Of a DNA stretch of 26,129 nt, positions 24,816-26,129 are shown piece by piece. The notes below the pieces were generated by a model. The model saw nothing but the letters and a program-made list of their open reading frames with translations, searched no databases and was not told where the DNA came from. The stretch is from Ascoidea tarda (nom. inval.) (Eukaryota > Ascomycota > Saccharomycetes > Ascoideales > Ascoideaceae). Position 1 is the first letter of the stretch, and every line of letters begins with the position of its first letter. Made by a program: the position numbers and the translations under genes. Location of the stretch: positions 1 through 26,129 of the forward strand of contig JAKTTS010000196.1 of NCBI GenBank assembly GCA_030560485.1, in the 5' to 3' direction.

Positions 24816-24845
24816 CCCAGCAGTGGTGCTAACCACCGCGCTGGG
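24816..24845. other. GC-rich hairpin
   Basis: CCCAGC (24816-24821) pairs with GCTGGG (24840-24845), and GTGGT (24823-24827) pairs with ACCAC (24832-24836) around GCTA, with a small internal loop. It lies about 70 bp past the UBX stop codon. Its role is unknown. Confidence 0.55.
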
Positions 24846-24911
24846 ATTATGCTTGTCACGGCGATGAGCGGCAGAATGCTCCACGAGTCGCCTAAGTAGG
24901 CATGACTCCGC

Positions 24912-26129
24912 CTAGTCCCTTCCATCGTCCTGGAGATTCAACTGGTTGCCATTGTAAGTGACTCTGTCGTCATCCTCCTTGGTGCTGGAGGCGTCTTTGG
25001 TGCCGGTGCCGTCGGCATCGTCATTGAGGGTGCGCACCTTGGAGTTCGAGAGGTTCGAGTGCATTGTGAACTCGGTGCTGAGGTTATGTGCTGAAGAAGC
25101 AGGAATGGAGAAGAGCGACGATTGCGAGAGATTCAAGTTGCCATGAAACATGTTTGAGCCGTGAAGCTCGTTGCTGCTATTGGTGTTGGATAAAGCAGGT
25201 TTTTTGGGTATGTGTTTGATGTGGGCGTGGTTGTGGGCGTGAACATGAGGATGGCGGTTGATTATGTTTGTGTTGATCTTGTCATCGGGAACGTTGCAAG
25301 TGATAGCTGCATTTCTTCTCTTGTCTTTTACCTCATTTTTAGTGTTGTCATTGCTAGTAGAAGTATTATTTTCATTTTGTGTATCATTACGAGTGTCATT
25401 GTGGGCGTTATCATGAGTGTTATTATGAGTGTCAACGGCATTGGTATTATCTGTGGTGATGCTATCGTTACTAGCGTTATTATTTTCGTTATTATTATCA
25501 ATGTTATCATTATTAGCATCGAAATTGATTCTATTATTGTTGTTATTATTATCAGTACCGGTGGTAGTAGTGGGATTGGCATTGGCGTCAATATCGGTAT
25601 TTATAATTCTACCTGCATCAGTATTTGTGTTGTAACCAAACAACGAGCAAATGGCGTTTGATATTTTACCGAATATTGAATTGTTATAATTGTAATTATG
25701 ATTGTTGCTATTGCTATTATAAGCGTTTGAATAGTTACTTGAATTTATTGGCTTCAAAATTAATACAGATCTAGGTAGCAAATCCAAGTCCTTCAAAGTC
25801 ATTGATTCTTCTCTAATTGATAAGGTTTTTCTTTCTAAATGTTGATAAAAAACGAACGGTTTGTTGATATTGCCATTATTATTATTATAATATACTAGTT
25901 CATTTTCAAGAAAGCTTCGGACGTTTAATAGTGTGTCATCTGGCTTGAATTCATTTTTGATAGTATGTCCATCTAATAGTCTGATTGATAATATACAATA
26001 GTCATAATCTTTTTTGATATTTTTATTCAAAGTTTTATTACTATTCTTATTTTTATTTTTATTCTTTTTATTTATATTTGTATTTGTATTTGTATTTGTA
26101 TTTGTATTTGTATTTGTATTTGTATTTGT
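24912..26129 (-). CDS. UBX-domain protein, Ubx6/Ubx7-like (5' end outside window)
   Basis: UBX proteins are adaptors of the Cdc48/p97 ATPase. The frame has no stop up to the window edge, and the apparent start at 26030 is TTG, so the gene is 5'-truncated by the window; 405 codons are visible. The visible part begins with Thr-Asn and Asn-Lys repeats. The UBX domain follows (about 44-127: CILSIRLLDGHTIKNEF, DTLLNVRSFLENE, LPRSVLILKPIN). The first-strand Arg is kept. The usual Phe-Pro-Arg loop reads HLERKTL, without the proline. After it come a hydrophobic segment (SIFGKISNAICSLFGY), an Asn/Thr/Asp-rich tail and a His-rich patch (HPHVHAHNHAHIKH). A UBX domain followed by a long tail resembles yeast Ubx6/Ubx7. 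The last 400 bp of the gene are GC-richer than the rest. Confidence 0.75.
   Translation of the reverse strand, partial: TNTNTNTNTNTNTNTNTNINKKNKNKNKNSNKTLNKNIKKDYDYCILSIRLLDGHTIKNEFKPDDTLLNVRSFLENELVYYNNNNGNINKPFVFYQHLERKTLSIREESMTLKDLDLLPRSVLILKPINSSNYSNAYNSNSNNHNYNYNNSIFGKISNAICSLFGYNTNTDAGRIINTDIDANANPTTTTGTDNNNNNNRINFDANNDNIDNNNENNNASNDSITTDNTNAVDTHNNTHDNAHNDTRNDTQNENNTSTSNDNTKNEVKDKRRNAAITCNVPDDKINTNIINRHPHVHAHNHAHIKHIPKKPALSNTNSSNELHGSNMFHGNLNLSQSSLFSIPASSAHNLSTEFTMHSNLSNSKVRTLNDDADGTGTKDASSTKEDDDRVTYNGNQLNLQDDGRD
26076..26129 (-). repeat. Hexanucleotide repeat (ATTTGT)9 at window edge
   Basis: Nine perfect ATTTGT units reach the end of the window and may continue. On the minus strand they are in frame with the UBX gene and encode alternating Thr-Asn. 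Confidence 0.85.

Larger units (their letters stand above)
24216..24911 (-). promoter_or_regulatory. Zinc-finger gene promoter and UBX gene 3' flank
   Basis: About 700 bp upstream of the zinc-finger ATG. TATATAA occurs twice on the minus strand (24421-24427 and 24661-24667), 206 and 446 bp from the ATG, which allows a long leader. Between them are three ACACCAAAA units (24573-24599). Beyond 24690 the DNA becomes GC-rich and contains a strong hairpin (24816-24845). No STRE pentamer is seen. Frames in the GC-rich part show no recognisable protein. Confidence 0.55.

Noticed and set aside
24381-24925. Two overlapping minus-strand frames of about 160 codons upstream of the zinc-finger gene
   Set aside because: They cover the TATA-like boxes and the 9-bp repeat array, show Val-Phe-Gly repeats that mirror the DNA repeat, and resemble no protein.

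Overview
This is a nuclear chromosomal segment from a budding yeast (Saccharomycotina). The evidence is ten protein genes that match well-known yeast families, no introns in any of them, very AT-rich spacers, and long asparagine-rich low-complexity tracts in several proteins. The species cannot be named from the sequence. Six well-conserved genes (about 2,700 codons) contain no in-frame CTG codon by my manual scan, so CTG should be treated with care: the lineage may be one that reassigned CUG. I see no mobile elements, rRNA genes, CRISPR arrays or convincing tRNA genes.

Layout from left to right: a gene-poor edge (1-460); PEX2, a peroxisomal RING ubiquitin ligase, on +; AVT2-like vacuolar amino-acid transporter on +; then on the minus strand CUE2, a no-go-decay endonuclease, and ARO2, chorismate synthase. 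ARO2 shares a divergent promoter with RPL9 (+). TPS1 (trehalose-6-phosphate synthase) and TFC1 (TFIIIC tau95) follow on +. After a 1.1 kb convergent spacer come, all on minus, an unrecognised four-helix membrane protein with a long Asn-rich tail, ERG9 (squalene synthase), an Msn2/Msn4/Com2-type zinc-finger factor carrying a 33-bp in-frame minisatellite, and a UBX protein of Ubx6/Ubx7 type that runs off the right edge.

The genes are independent housekeeping and regulatory units, not a cluster. Several neighbour relations recall Saccharomyces cerevisiae: ARO2 next to RPL9A, and TPS1 close to TFC1. The most distinctive non-coding feature is that most spacers hold their own short tandem repeat (6-12 bp units) or a perfect dyad. 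Three spacers are also GC-rich islands in an otherwise AT-rich region. Several starts had to be moved downstream from the longest open frame to the first conserved ATG (AVT2, ARO2, TPS1).
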